Positions 8,948 through 19,004 of a stretch of 59,606 nucleotides of DNA are shown piece by piece. Source of the DNA: an uncultured Crocinitomix sp. (lineage in GTDB: Bacteria > Bacteroidota > Bacteroidia > Flavobacteriales_D > Crocinitomicaceae); NCBI GenBank assembly GCA_905478225.1, contig CAJQHR010000052.1, forward strand, positions 1 through 59,606, in the 5' to 3' direction. Position 1 is the stretch's first letter. Every line of letters starts with the position of its first letter. The notes below the pieces were generated by a model. That model was not told the origin of the DNA and ran no database searches. It was given only the letters and a program-made list of their open reading frames with translations. The position numbers and the translations under genes were made by a program.

Positions 8948-9703
8948 TTAAATTTCACCTGTCACACCCAAGCCAAACAAAGCATAGTCGTATTTGCAGG
9001 GGTCCTTTGGATCAAAATTACGGACAACGACCATTAACTCTTCTAGCGCTTTCCAGTCATTGGCTTTGCGCTTAATTAGTCCAAGTTTTCTGGCAACGTT
9101 TCCAGTATGCACGTCCAATGGAATATATAATTCTGAAGGACTGATTCCGCTCCAAATACCAAAATCAACTCCTTTATTATCGTTACGCACCATCCAGCGC
9201 AAGTACATGTTAATTCGTTTTGAAGCCGAGCCACTTAAGGGATTTGAAATGTGTTTTTCACTACGCTTATCATGAGCGGTTTCAAGCATTGCTTGACGAA
9301 AAAAATAAATTCTTTCTCCCATACTTTTCCCAGTATTGAAAGCCTCCTCCAAACCATTATTAGACTTTTCATAGATCGATCTTAAGCCGAGAATGAAAAA
9401 TCGTAAGTCGTCTGTATTAAAGGTTCTATGTACAAAGTGAAAAGAATCCAAGTCCTTGGAACTCGCGTTCATTATAAAGTCAAAAGGCGAGTGCCCCATA
9501 AGATCAACTAATTGATGCCCGTTTTTAATGATTGTTTTTCGTTGCCCCCAAGAAATGGTTGCCATAATCAACCCAATGCTCTCAATGTCTTCTTTTTTGC
9601 TGAATAAATGAGGAATAGAGATGGTATCATCTATGATGAAAGCGGCATTGTTAAATTCTTCGCTCTTAAAATCTAAATACTCTTTTAGTTCTTGTTGGTT
9701 CAA
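8948..9703 (-). CDS. TIGR02757/DUF2400 family protein
   Basis: A 251-residue protein of the TIGR02757 family, which is widespread in Bacteroidetes and has a helix-hairpin-helix-like architecture recalling DNA glycosylases. Diagnostic segments are IPLDVHTGNVARKLGL, the YLRWMVRND stretch and the KYDYALFGLGV ending. The start is a TTG at 9701-9703: an in-frame TGA lies just upstream and no suitable ATG exists. Biochemical function has not been established for the family. The gene lies about 77 nt from the ABC ATPase on the same strand. Confidence 0.85.
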   Translation of the reverse strand: MNQQELKEYLDFKSEEFNNAAFIIDDTISIPHLFSKKEDIESIGLIMATISWGQRKTIIKNGHQLVDLMGHSPFDFIMNASSKDLDSFHFVHRTFNTDDLRFFILGLRSIYEKSNNGLEEAFNTGKSMGERIYFFRQAMLETAHDKRSEKHISNPLSGSASKRINMYLRWMVRNDNKGVDFGIWSGISPSELYIPLDVHTGNVARKLGLIKRKANDWKALEELMVVVRNFDPKDPCKYDYALFGLGVTGEI

Positions 9704-9780
9704 GGTTCAATGATTTAATATGAGAATATTTTATCTATGGGGAAGCGATTCTTTGTCTAACATCTTATGAGGCCAGCGGT

Positions 9781-10431
9781 CTAAATTATAACGCCATCTC
9801 GCATCTCAAGTGTACGATCAGACATCTCTGCTAACTCACGATTGTGTGTCACAATGACAAATGTTTGCGCCATTTCATCTTTCAACTTAAAAAATAGTTC
9901 ATGGAGTTCGCGTGAATTAACCGAATCTAGATTTCCAGAAGGTTCATCTGCGAAGATGATGTCAGGATCATTTATTAGGGCGCGTGCCACTGCCACACGC
10001 TGTTGTTCACCACCCGAAAGTTCCGAAGGTTTATGCATTAAGCGATCGCCAAGTCCAAGAAAGTTCAAGAGTTCACTTCCTTTTTCGGCAGATAAACTTT
10101 TAGATCTATTTCCTAAAAGTGCCGGAATAATCACATTTTCCAAAGCCGTGAACTCAGGCAATAGCTGGTGAAACTGAAATATAAAACCAAGTCGATCATT
10201 TCTAAATCGCGCCAAATTATTCCCCTTTAAACCAATCACGTCTTGCTCGGCAATGATGAGTTCACCGCGGTCAGGCGTATCCAATGTCCCCAAAATTTGA
10301 AGAAGTGTTGTTTTTCCAGCTCCTGAAGCCCCAACAATAGAAACGACCTCTTGTTTTTTTATCGCTAAATCTATCCCCTTTAAAATTGGTAGATCGCCAT
10401 AATTTTTATATATTCCTTTTGCTGTCAACAT
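9781..10431 (-). CDS. lolD: ABC transporter ATP-binding protein, LolD-like
   Basis: A 216-residue ATPase with all nucleotide-binding motifs: Walker A GASGAGKTTL near residue 35, Q-loop in FIFQFHQ, signature LSGGEQQRVAVARAL, Walker B IIFADEPSGNLD and H-loop VTHN. Length and motif spacing fit the MacB/LolD/FtsE class. LolD works with LolC/E to release lipoproteins from the inner membrane, but no permease gene is adjacent here, so the exact partner is uncertain. The gene diverges from the M50 protease gene, with about 50 nt between start codons. Confidence 0.8.
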   Translation of the reverse strand: MLTAKGIYKNYGDLPILKGIDLAIKKQEVVSIVGASGAGKTTLLQILGTLDTPDRGELIIAEQDVIGLKGNNLARFRNDRLGFIFQFHQLLPEFTALENVIIPALLGNRSKSLSAEKGSELLNFLGLGDRLMHKPSELSGGEQQRVAVARALINDPDIIFADEPSGNLDSVNSRELHELFFKLKDEMAQTFVIVTHNRELAEMSDRTLEMRDGVII

Positions 10432-10482
10432 AGGTCGATAAAAATAACTAGTTTTGCCTTCTAAAACAGCATTTTTGTAAAA

Positions 10483-11448
10483 GTGTTTGAAGAAAGTGAA
10501 AATATCTATCCTGTAAAGCCCAAGCTTCTAGCAGGAACAATGGGCAAAAATCGCAATGGAATTATCCTGTTTGCTCTTGTTTTTCTATTTGTTGTAATAA
10601 ACTATCTTGCAGATTCTTACATTATTTTAATTGAAGTGTTAATTGTACTCGCTTTACACGAGTTAGGTCATTTTGCTATGATGCGTTTTTATAAAGTAAA
10701 AGCGCAAGGCATGTTTATCATGTCTTATTTTGGAAATTCCATATCAAAACTTGGTTTTAGCAATTCACAACGCCAACAAACATTCATCAATTTAATGGGA
10801 CCATTGCCGGGCATACTTATAGGAACAGCAACTTTTCTTTACGCCATAAATGCGGAACCCAATATTTATGTCATTGAAGTAGCAGTGCTATTAATTGCAA
10901 TAAACATTCTGAATTTATTACCGATTGATCCGTTTGACGGAGGTAGGATAGTGGGCTCGTTTTTCTTTAATCGAAATGATCATCTCAAAATGATCTTTAC
11001 CTTGTCCTCTTCAATATTAATGATTGGTGTGGGTGTTTACTTCGGTTTAATTCCATTAATTGTTTTTGGATTTTTAATGGGCTTAAAGGTGAGAGCCTTC
11101 CAAAAAAGCAAAGATTTGCATGAGCAATTGGAAGAAACCAATGTAAATTATAAAAAGGAGTATAAAGATTTAACCGACGGTGAATATTGGAAAATTCGAA
11201 GCATTTTTCTTTTAAACAACCCTAAATTAAAAGAAATGATTCCGTCTGGCTATACCCTTTGGGATAATGAAAGACTCTTAGTAGAGCAGGTGCGACAAGT
11301 ACTTCGGATTGATTTGAAACCAGATTTAACCCTTTCGAGCAAAATCTTAATTTTGCTCTTTATGGCCGCATTGATAGTGATTCCCGCTGTATTGGTGTTT
11401 TCAAATCTAGAATTGATTGAATGGTATTTTGAGAATGCAAACATTTAA
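10483..11448 (+). CDS. Site-2 protease family (M50) membrane metalloprotease
   Basis: A 321-residue multi-pass membrane protein with a zinc-protease HELGH motif at residues 59-63 and the second-ligand segment PIDPFDGGR (about 147-155), both characteristic of M50 intramembrane proteases. Hydrophobic helices surround these motifs and another lies at the C-terminus. GTG at 10483 is the best start because TAA closes the frame at 10462 and no ATG is available. The substrate is unknown; the family cleaves membrane-anchored regulators or processes membrane proteins. Its end overlaps the start of the Smr gene by 14 nt, implying translational coupling. Confidence 0.8.
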   Translation: MFEESENIYPVKPKLLAGTMGKNRNGIILFALVFLFVVINYLADSYIILIEVLIVLALHELGHFAMMRFYKVKAQGMFIMSYFGNSISKLGFSNSQRQQTFINLMGPLPGILIGTATFLYAINAEPNIYVIEVAVLLIAINILNLLPIDPFDGGRIVGSFFFNRNDHLKMIFTLSSSILMIGVGVYFGLIPLIVFGFLMGLKVRAFQKSKDLHEQLEETNVNYKKEYKDLTDGEYWKIRSIFLLNNPKLKEMIPSGYTLWDNERLLVEQVRQVLRIDLKPDLTLSSKILILLFMAALIVIPAVLVFSNLELIEWYFENANI

Positions 11449-11983
11449 AGTAGGTGATTCTGTAGCGGTGCTGCACGACACCATTAAGGGGAAGATAGTA
11501 GAATTAGGAACTGCATCTGTTAAAATTGAAGATGAAGATGGATTTATTAGGCCTTATCCATTCCATAAAATCGTCTTACAACAATCGAAAAAGGATTATA
11601 AAATTGAATCGGACTTCATCCATAAAGACAAAATAATCAAACCGCTCTTGACTAAGAATGCTGTCATCAAAAACAAAGCAACAGTGCGCTCTGAAATTGA
11701 TTTGCATATTGAAGAGCTTATGGATTACACAACACATTTACCCAATTTTAAAATTGTTCAAATACAAATGACCGCCTGTCGTGCTTTTATTCAGGAAGCT
11801 TTGGCCGCGCGTTTAAAAAAAATAGTGGTGATTCATGGCAAAGGTCAAGGAGTATTAAAATCTGAAATTCACCAATATTTAGATCGTCTCTCTAGCAATC
11901 AAGGCGTTCAACTAGACTATTACGACGCGCCATTTAACCGATATGGTATGGGTGGCGCAACGACAATTTCGTTCAAAGGTTAA
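11435..11983 (+). CDS. Smr/MutS2-type domain protein
   Basis: About 182 residues, with the start taken at ATG 11435 (MQTFKVGD). An N-terminal SH3/KOW-like stretch (KVGDSVAVLHDTIKGKIVEL) is followed by a linker and a C-terminal Smr domain with IDLHIEEL and the HGKGQGVLKSEI motif (LDxH and HGxGxG classes). Smr domains bind or cut branched nucleic acid or collided-ribosome mRNA. Stand-alone Smr proteins with this N-terminal domain are common in Bacteroidetes, but their substrate is not settled. The gene is translationally coupled to the M50 protease. Confidence 0.8.
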   Translation: MQTFKVGDSVAVLHDTIKGKIVELGTASVKIEDEDGFIRPYPFHKIVLQQSKKDYKIESDFIHKDKIIKPLLTKNAVIKNKATVRSEIDLHIEELMDYTTHLPNFKIVQIQMTACRAFIQEALAARLKKIVVIHGKGQGVLKSEIHQYLDRLSSNQGVQLDYYDAPFNRYGMGGATTISFKG

Positions 11984-12313
11984 ATTTAAACTCTGAGATT
12001 GCACTTTTTGCGAACCGTTTCTTAAATTCAATTTGGATTTAAATTTATATCGAAAATTACGACGTAAAAGCCTCAATTATAACTCCGTACAAATACGGAA
12101 AAATGGGCAACTTATCCACAATCCAAAATTACCCCAACTAATTGTTTTTCTTGACTTTATCCCTTTAAATGAGGAAACGTTCTACAGTCCGAATTCAAGC
12201 GGGTTTAGAAGGCAGTTATTTTTTTTGTGTTTTAGCGTTGTAAACTACGTTCAAATGACTGGATTGTTGGTGGTTAACAAACTGAATAGTCAATTGGACA
12301 AACGCTTAAATAA
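11984..12313 (+). other. Intergenic stretch, no supported gene
   Basis: About 330 nt between the Smr gene and the NHL remnant. A 94-codon frame opening at TTG 12033 exists, but it has no recognisable domain, signal peptide or convincing start, so I do not call it a gene. One perfect DnaA-box-like 9-mer (TTATCCACA) lies near 12112; a single copy is expected by chance. Confidence 0.5.
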
Positions 12314-13349
12314 ATGAAAAAACTTCGCATTTTTAGGGTTTTTCCAAATAGGTCACTCACAGCATTGGTCAATAATGAATATTGCCGGTAATGGTTCATC
12401 AACCTTTACCCCAGGAGAACCGCCATTTGATAATGGATTTATAAAACCTGGAGCACTTGCAAAGGATTCTGAAAACAATGTTTATTTCAGTGTGGCTGAT
12501 GGGTTTTCAGGCAGCGCGCAAGGCGATATCTATAAATTAAGTGCTGATTATTCTACCTTAGAAGTGATTGTACCTGATGTGTACTCAGTAAATGGAATTG
12601 CTTTTGACCAAAATGATAACCTCTATTTCTCAAAGGGAGGCAGTGTGGCTACTGACGGCTATACTTTAGAATATATTTATGTCTTACTTGCTGGTGAAAC
12701 AACGCCAATAGAGTTTGCTGGAAATAGTTTCCATGGTATTCCTTCCTATCAGTGGAATGCCGGCTGATGAGCAGTCAATTGGAAATGCGGGCTCTTTGAA
12801 AGTAATAACGGATAATACTGATGGTAAGGAATATCTCTACTATGTGTCTGTGTTGGATGCGACCAACTATATTTAGTGAATTAATATTGAAACAGGTATT
12901 ACCGAGAGAGTAGCTGGAATAGCTTTTGATTTTGATGCGGTACTTATGAAGCTTTCGATAATGGAGCTGTTGCTACCGATCCTGATGCTGATAATTATAT
13001 TGCAGAAGCAGATACGGAAAACAATAGTTGTCAATATGGAATTGATTTAACATTGTATATGGCCGATTCAACGGCTGAACGCTTAATGTCTGAAGGTGCC
13101 GTTCCGCCGTTATTATATTATATAGGCTCTACGGATGTAGCCATTCAGACTGCGGCAATAATTAACTGGGATACTGATTCAACTTCTAATATTGCACCAG
13201 ATTGTGGCGCAAATGGACCGCATGTTTATCACTATAGATTTAAAGATTTCACCAAAGGTTTAAGTTCGGTTTATTTCAAAGGATCTTATAATGGAGGAAG
13301 CATTCAGTATGGCACAAGGTCATGCTGGGTGATGGACGTTGTGCTATAA
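12314..13349 (+). pseudogene. Decayed NHL-repeat secreted protein
   Basis: A likely original start is ATG 12314 (MKKLRIF). After a frame change the sequence reads IAGNGSSTFTPGEPPFDNGF, then NNVYFSVADG and GIAFDQNDNLYFSK, which are NHL-type beta-propeller blades. The frame is lost again near 12760 (GMPADEQSIGNAGSL in another frame) and stops at TAG/TGA around 12872-12880 before ETGITERVAGIAF. It shifts once more near 12940 before AFDNGAVATDPDADNY and a cysteine-containing C-terminal part ending in TGCTATAA. At least three frame changes plus stops make this a true pseudogene, not a single sequencing slip. No T9SS domain remains. Confidence 0.7.
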
Positions 13350-13405
13350 TCCGAATGTGAATCCGACCTTATTAAGGGTCCAAAACACATATAAATATAA
13401 GGCAT

Positions 13406-13452
13406 AAAAAACCCGTAATTACATTGAGGTTCTCGAAATGCACTTCTGGTTA
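13406..13452 (-). terminator. clpC terminator containing the shared 23-nt hairpin
   Basis: Read on the minus strand, outer arms AACC/GGTT enclose a hairpin of TGCATT and AATGTA with an inner GAG/CTC stem, followed by six T. It lies 23 nt past the clpC stop. The 23-nt core (13420-13442) recurs, as its reverse complement on the plus strand, inside the terminator at 21634-21683. Confidence 0.65.
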
Positions 13453-13475
13453 TACTATTCTTAAAAGGAAATAAT

Positions 13476-16040
13476 TTAATCCTCTTTTTTAGATTCTTTT
13501 TTCTTAGGCGGTTTTTTGCCTTTTTCAATTTTGATGATGATCTCTTCTTTCTTTTTATCAAAACTGATTGCAATCGTATCACCTTCAGCCAGTTTAGCGT
13601 TAATTATTTCCTCTGCTAACGGATCTTCAATGTATTTCTGGATCGCACGGTTTAAGGGACGCGCTCCATACTTTTCATCATATCCTTTATTGGCAATATA
13701 ATCCTTCGCCTCATCCGTAATCTTCATTGTATACCCCAAGTCATTCACTCTACCATACAATTTTTTCAACTCAATGTCGATAATTTTATGAATATCAGTA
13801 TTCGTTAATGAGTTAAAGATGATCATATCATCAATACGGTTTAAGAATTCAGGAGAGAACGCTTTTTTCAATGCATTTTGAATGATTTTTTGCGAATTCT
13901 CTTCAGCTTGATCAGCTTGCGACTTCGTTCCAAAACCAACCCCAGTTCCAAAATCCTGCAATTGACGCACACCAATATTTGATGTCATTACAATCACCGT
14001 GTTTTTAAAATCTATTTTACGACCTAAACCATCGGTCATATGTCCATCATCCAACACTTGTAATAAGATGTTAAACACATCAGGATGCGCTTTTTCAATC
14101 TCATCTAACAAGATAATAGAGTAGGGCTTCCGTCTTACTTTTTCAGTTAATTGTCCACCTTCTTCATATCCGACATATCCCGGAGGTGCTCCTACCAATC
14201 TTGAGATCGAGAATTTCTCCATATATTCTGACATATCCACACGAATCAACGCTTCTTCAGAGTCGAACATAGTACGAGCTAACACTTTAGCCAACTGTGT
14301 TTTACCAACACCAGTTGGCCCTAGGAAGAAGAATGAACCAATTGGCTTATTCGGATCTTTTAAACCTGCGCGGTTACGCTGAATCGCTTTAACAACTTTC
14401 GCTACCGCCGCATCTTGTCCGATTACATGCCCCTTGATAGTCTCGCCCAAATGTTGGATTTTACCATTTTCAGATTCTGAAACCTTACGCAAAGGAATTC
14501 CCGTCATCATTGAAACCACTTCGGCCACATTGTCTTCAGAAACCATTACGCGATTTTCTTTCGCATCTGCCTCCCAACGCGCTTGTGCGTTTTCAAATTC
14601 AATCTGTAGATTCTTCTCAGTATCTCTTAATTCTGCAGCTTTTTCATATTGCTGACTCTTAATGACATTACCTTTTTCATCCTTAATAGCCTCAATCTTC
14701 TTCTCTAATTCGGTAATCTCTTTAGGTACATTAATATTCGTAATGTGTACACGAGATCCTACTTCATCCATAGCGTCAATCGCTTTGTCTGGCAAATTAC
14801 GGTCAGACATATAACGTTCCGTCAATTTAACACAAGCATGAATGGCTTCCTCTGTATATGTAACATTATGATGATCTTCGTAACGCTCCTTAATATTGTT
14901 CAATATTTCAATTGACTCTACAATATTAGTAGGCTCAATTAATACCTTTTGGAAACGACGTTCCAAAGCACCATCTTTTTCTACATATTGTCTAAACTCA
15001 TCTAAGGTAGTGGCTCCAATTACTTGAATTTCACCTCTTGCCAATGCCGGTTTAAACATATTGGAAGCATCTAAAGAGCCTGAAGCTCCACCTGCACCTA
15101 TAATGGTGTGAATCTCATCTATAAACAAAATAATGTCTCTAGACTTCTCTAATTCATTCATAACGGCTTTCATTCGCTCTTCAAACTGACCACGGTATTT
15201 GGTCCCAGCAACTAATGCAGCTAAATCTAAAGAGATAATCCGTTTGCCAAATAAAACACGCGAAACCTTCTTTTGAACAATTCTTAATGCCAAACCTTCA
15301 GCAATTGCAGATTTTCCAACTCCAGGTTCACCAATTAAAATTGGATTGTTTTTCTTTCTTCTCGATAGAATTTGAGAAACACGCTCAATTTCTAATTTTC
15401 TACCAACAATAGGATCCAATTTATTTTCTTCTGCCATAGCAGTTAAATCACGTCCAAAATTGTCTAAAACTGGTGTTTTTGATTTACCATCAGATGCGCG
15501 CTTAGCGCCTGTTTCACCCTTATTGCCGTAACCGGACCCTTCATTACCCTGATCATCATTATCGTCTGTGTTGCCAGGAAATTCGGCTTTTGGGTAATTT
15601 TGTTCTTCAATCATTGCTTCTAGTTCTTCTTTTATATTTTCGTAAATAACGCCATATTTGTTCAATATACGCGTAGCTAAATTATTTTCTTCTCTTAAAA
15701 TTGCTAACAAGATATGCTCCGTTCCAACTTTGCTGCTTTTAAAGAGTTTTGCCTCTAAATAAGTAATTTTCAATACCTTTTCAGCTTGTCGCACTAAAGG
15801 TATGTTGTTGGCGGTTATGCTTTTGACCCTGTTTTCTTTTAAAGTTTTCTCCAGTTCTAATCGAATGCGCTTCAAATCAACTTGGAACTCTAATAATAAT
15901 TTAATTGCTAACCCTTCGCCCTCTCGAAGGATTCCCAAAAGGATGTGTTCAACACCCAAATAGTCATTCCCTAGGCGCAAGGCCTCCTCTCGACTGAATG
16001 ATATGACATCTTTTGCTCTTGCAGAAAAATTTGCATCCAT
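13476..16040 (-). CDS. clpC: ATP-dependent Clp protease ATPase subunit ClpC
   Basis: An 854-residue Hsp100 ATPase. Two Clp_N repeats (about 4-145) are followed by a low-complexity linker (~155-190). AAA domain 1 has Walker A GEPGVGKSA (237-245) and Walker B LFIDEIHT. A UVR-like/coiled-coil middle domain follows (KSQQYEKAAELRD). AAA domain 2 has GPTGVGKTQL and the ISRLVGAPPGYVG pore region. The C-terminal domain ends in a lysine-rich tail. ClpC unfolds proteins for ClpP and acts in heat-stress proteostasis. No mcsA/mcsB or ctsR lies nearby, so the regulation known from Firmicutes cannot be inferred. It is divergent from gyrA. Confidence 0.97.
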   Translation of the reverse strand: MDANFSARAKDVISFSREEALRLGNDYLGVEHILLGILREGEGLAIKLLLEFQVDLKRIRLELEKTLKENRVKSITANNIPLVRQAEKVLKITYLEAKLFKSSKVGTEHILLAILREENNLATRILNKYGVIYENIKEELEAMIEEQNYPKAEFPGNTDDNDDQGNEGSGYGNKGETGAKRASDGKSKTPVLDNFGRDLTAMAEENKLDPIVGRKLEIERVSQILSRRKKNNPILIGEPGVGKSAIAEGLALRIVQKKVSRVLFGKRIISLDLAALVAGTKYRGQFEERMKAVMNELEKSRDIILFIDEIHTIIGAGGASGSLDASNMFKPALARGEIQVIGATTLDEFRQYVEKDGALERRFQKVLIEPTNIVESIEILNNIKERYEDHHNVTYTEEAIHACVKLTERYMSDRNLPDKAIDAMDEVGSRVHITNINVPKEITELEKKIEAIKDEKGNVIKSQQYEKAAELRDTEKNLQIEFENAQARWEADAKENRVMVSEDNVAEVVSMMTGIPLRKVSESENGKIQHLGETIKGHVIGQDAAVAKVVKAIQRNRAGLKDPNKPIGSFFFLGPTGVGKTQLAKVLARTMFDSEEALIRVDMSEYMEKFSISRLVGAPPGYVGYEEGGQLTEKVRRKPYSIILLDEIEKAHPDVFNILLQVLDDGHMTDGLGRKIDFKNTVIVMTSNIGVRQLQDFGTGVGFGTKSQADQAEENSQKIIQNALKKAFSPEFLNRIDDMIIFNSLTNTDIHKIIDIELKKLYGRVNDLGYTMKITDEAKDYIANKGYDEKYGARPLNRAIQKYIEDPLAEEIINAKLAEGDTIAISFDKKKEEIIIKIEKGKKPPKKKESKKED

Positions 16041-16379
16041 AGTTTTTCAATTATCTTACCAGTTATAACACTTAAACTGACGTATAGATTTTAATTAGTA
16101 TGAGGATTTGTGCCTTTAATTTACTCAATTTTAGTTACGCAACTGCCATTAAGACGGACAAAATCATTCAAAATTTCAATTTTTTAAATTATTGTTTCGG
16201 TTGATCCCAAAATAACCCAATAATTTTGGATTGTCAAAATACGAACAACAAATTTTGTACCGATTGTTAATAAACAATATTTTCCTGCCATTTTTGTTAA
16301 TAAGTCGCCATTCTGACATGGATTTTATAGGGAAAAAATGTCTATTTTCGACCTTTAAAACTAAAAAGAAATATACTAT
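16041..16379. other. Divergent clpC/gyrA intergenic region
   Basis: 339 nt, very AT-rich, which must hold both promoters. For gyrA, TATTTTCG at 16343-16350 matches the Bacteroidetes -7 box TAnnTTTG at all but one base, but no well-placed -33 TTTG is seen. A short inverted repeat (CCAAAAT/ATTTTGG) lies near 16207-16230. No small gene or RNA is recognised. Confidence 0.4.
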
Positions 16380-18950
16380 ATGGCCGAAGGAGAAAATATC
16401 ATTAAAATAGACATTGATGAGGAGATGAGATCAGCCTACATTGATTATTCAATGTCGGTAATTGTATCAAGAGCTTTACCAGATGTAAGAGATGGTTTGA
16501 AGCCTGTTCATAGAAGGGTGTTATACGGAATGCAAGATTTGGGTGTTTATTCAAATCGACCACATAAAAAGTCTGCAAGAATAGTAGGGGATGTCCTGGG
16601 TAAGTACCATCCGCATGGAGATTCTTCTGTATATGACACCATGGTGCGTATGGCGCAGCCATGGTCATTGCGATATCCAATGGTTGATGGACAAGGAAAC
16701 TTTGGATCGGTAGATGGTGATAGCCCTGCTGCCATGAGGTACACTGAGTCTCGTTTGCAAAAAATAGCTGAAGAGTTATTGGCCGATTTGGATAAAGAAA
16801 CGGTTGACTTTGCGTTGAACTTTGATGACTCTTTGACAGAGCCTACAGTTTTACCCACTAAAATACCTAACCTTTTATGTAATGGTGCTAGTGGTATTGC
16901 GGTTGGAATGGCGACGAATATGCCTCCACATAACTTAACAGAATGTGTTGATGGTATTACAGCATATATCGACAATAGAGATATTGACATTGAAGGCTTA
17001 ATGGAATACATTAAGGCTCCTGATTTCCCAACTGGCGGTATTATTTATGGCTATGAAGGGGTTAAGGATGCTTTCAACACTGGTCGAGGTCGCGTCATCA
17101 TGCGCGCCAAAGCTGTGATTGAAGAGATTCGGGAAGGTAGAGAAGCGATTATAGTAACTGAAATACCTTATCAAGTGAACAAGGCTGAAATGATCAAGAA
17201 AACAGCTGACTTGGTCAATGATGGGAAAATTTCTGGAATCTCTGATTTAAGAGATGAGTCTGATAGAAATGGAATGCGCGTCGTTTATGAGTTGAAGAGA
17301 GATGCCATACCAAATGTTGTGTTAAATAAATTATTTAAATACACAGCGCTACAAACCTCATTTTCAGTAAATAACATTGCCTTAGTTAAAGGTCGTCCTG
17401 AAGTTTTGAATTTAAAGGATATGATTGTTCACTTTGTGGACCATAGACATGAAGTTGTCGTAAGAAGAACTCAATTCGAATTGCGTAAAGCTGAAGAGCG
17501 TGCTCACATCTTGGAAGGTTTAATCATTGCTTCGGATAATATTGATGAAGTAATTAAGTTAATTAGAGGATCTAAAAGCCCTGAAGAAGCGAGAGAAAAG
17601 TTAATGACTCGTTTTGAGTTAAGTGATATTCAGTCGAGAGCAATTGTAGAAATGCGATTAAGACAGTTAACTGGACTAGAGCAAGACAAGTTAAGAACAG
17701 AGTATGATGCATTAATGATTACCATTGCTGATTTGAAGGATATTTTATCAAATGAGGATCGTAGAATGCAAATCATCAAAGATGAATTACAGTATGTAAG
17801 AGATAAATATGGTGATGAGCGCCGTTCTATCATTGAATATTCTGCGAATGAAATGAGTATTGAGGATTTAATTCCTAATACTGAAGTTGTAATTACCATT
17901 TCTCACGCAGGCTATATTAAACGTACTTCATTAGATGAGTACCGTGTTCAAACTAGAGGTGGAGTCGGAGCAAAAGGATCTGCAACAAGAGATAAAGATT
18001 TCTTAGAGCATTTATTTGTAGCGACTAACCACAACTGGTTATTGATCTTTACTGAAAAAGGAAAATGTTTCTGGATGCGAATTTTTGAAGTTCCAGAAGG
18101 AAGTAAAGGAGCGAAGGGAAGAGCATTGCAAAACTTAATTAATATCGAACAAGATGATTCTATTAAAGCATTCATCAATGTAAAAGATATTAAGGATCCT
18201 GAATACATTGAAGACAAGTACATTGTAATGTGCACTAAGAAAGGGGTAATCAAGAAAACGAAGCTTGAGGCTTATTCTAGACCACGTACAAATGGTATTA
18301 ACGCTATTGGTATTCGTGAAGGAGATGAGTTGTTAGAAGCGAAGCTGACAAACGGTACAAATGAGATCATGCTTTCTTTAAGGTCTGGTAAAGCCATTCG
18401 ATTTAATGAAGAAAAGGTTCGATTCATGGGCCGTACAGCTTCAGGTGTTCGCGGAATTACCTTACAGAATGACAAGGATGAAGTTGTTGGAATGATTGCT
18501 GTTGAAAATGATGAAGCCAACGTATTAGTTGTTTCGAGCAATGGATATGGTAAACGTTCATCAGTTTCTGACTATAGAATTACGAATCGTGGTGGTAAAG
18601 GTGTTAAAACCATTAACGTAACTGATAAAACAGGATCGTTAATTTCCATGAAAAACGTAACGGATGATGATGATTTGATGATCATTACACGTAAAGGAAT
18701 CACAATTCGAATGCACGTTGATGTATTACGTGTTATGGGTAGAGCAACACAAGGCGTGAAGCTGATTAGCATAAGAGGTGGTGATGAAATCGCTGCTGTT
18801 GCTAAGGTTTACCGTGACAGAGACACTGAAGAGGATGAAGTTGAATTAGATGAAGAAGGAAATCCAATTATTGTAGAAAACGCTGAAGGAACTGATGTAA
18901 CGAACGAAGCTGAAGGAGCTGCAGATGATACAGGTTCTGACGAAGAATAG
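16380..18950 (+). CDS. gyrA: DNA gyrase subunit A
   Basis: An 856-residue type II topoisomerase subunit that breaks and rejoins DNA with GyrB to introduce negative supercoils. The N-terminal winged-helix domain contains [10 protein letters not shown] and the catalytic tyrosine Y121 (AAMRYTE). The quinolone-resistance region reads [14 protein letters not shown]82 and D86, equivalent to E. coli S83 and D87, are the usual susceptible residues. The C-terminal half contains the beta-pinwheel repeats and a GyrA box-like [10 protein letters not shown]. The tail is acidic ([14 protein letters not shown] to the end). A strong terminator follows immediately. Confidence 0.97.
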   Translation: MAEGENIIKIDIDEEMRSAYIDYSMSVIVSRALPDVRDGLKPVHRRVLYGMQDLGVYSNRPHKKSARIVGDVLGKYHPHGDSSVYDTMVRMAQPWSLRYPMVDGQGNFGSVDGDSPAAMRYTESRLQKIAEELLADLDKETVDFALNFDDSLTEPTVLPTKIPNLLCNGASGIAVGMATNMPPHNLTECVDGITAYIDNRDIDIEGLMEYIKAPDFPTGGIIYGYEGVKDAFNTGRGRVIMRAKAVIEEIREGREAIIVTEIPYQVNKAEMIKKTADLVNDGKISGISDLRDESDRNGMRVVYELKRDAIPNVVLNKLFKYTALQTSFSVNNIALVKGRPEVLNLKDMIVHFVDHRHEVVVRRTQFELRKAEERAHILEGLIIASDNIDEVIKLIRGSKSPEEAREKLMTRFELSDIQSRAIVEMRLRQLTGLEQDKLRTEYDALMITIADLKDILSNEDRRMQIIKDELQYVRDKYGDERRSIIEYSANEMSIEDLIPNTEVVITISHAGYIKRTSLDEYRVQTRGGVGAKGSATRDKDFLEHLFVATNHNWLLIFTEKGKCFWMRIFEVPEGSKGAKGRALQNLINIEQDDSIKAFINVKDIKDPEYIEDKYIVMCTKKGVIKKTKLEAYSRPRTNGINAIGIREGDELLEAKLTNGTNEIMLSLRSGKAIRFNEEKVRFMGRTASGVRGITLQNDKDEVVGMIAVENDEANVLVVSSNGYGKRSSVSDYRITNRGGKGVKTINVTDKTGSLISMKNVTDDDDLMIITRKGITIRMHVDVLRVMGRATQGVKLISIRGGDEIAAVAKVYRDRDTEEDEVELDEEGNPIIVENAEGTDVTNEAEGAADDTGSDEE

Positions 18951-18970
18951 ATTCTGATTTATAATAATCT

Positions 18971-19004
18971 AAAAGGAGTGCTTTTGGTAGCACTCCTTTT
19001 TTTA
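18971..19004 (+). terminator. Rho-independent terminator after gyrA
   Basis: A perfect 10-bp stem (AAAGGAGTGC at 18972-18981 with GCACTCCTTT at 18990-18999), an 8-nt loop and a T7 tract. It begins about 20 nt after the gyrA stop. The A-run on the other side means it could also terminate the convergent gene that ends at 19002. Confidence 0.9.

Noticed and set aside
12109-12122. Perfect DnaA-box-like 9-mer TTATCCACA, 4 kb from gyrA
   Set aside because: Only one copy and no cluster, dnaA or DUE; one chance match in 60 kb on two strands is expected.
12033-12317. 94-codon frame opening with TTG
   Set aside because: No signal, domain or coding character convincing enough; treated as non-coding.
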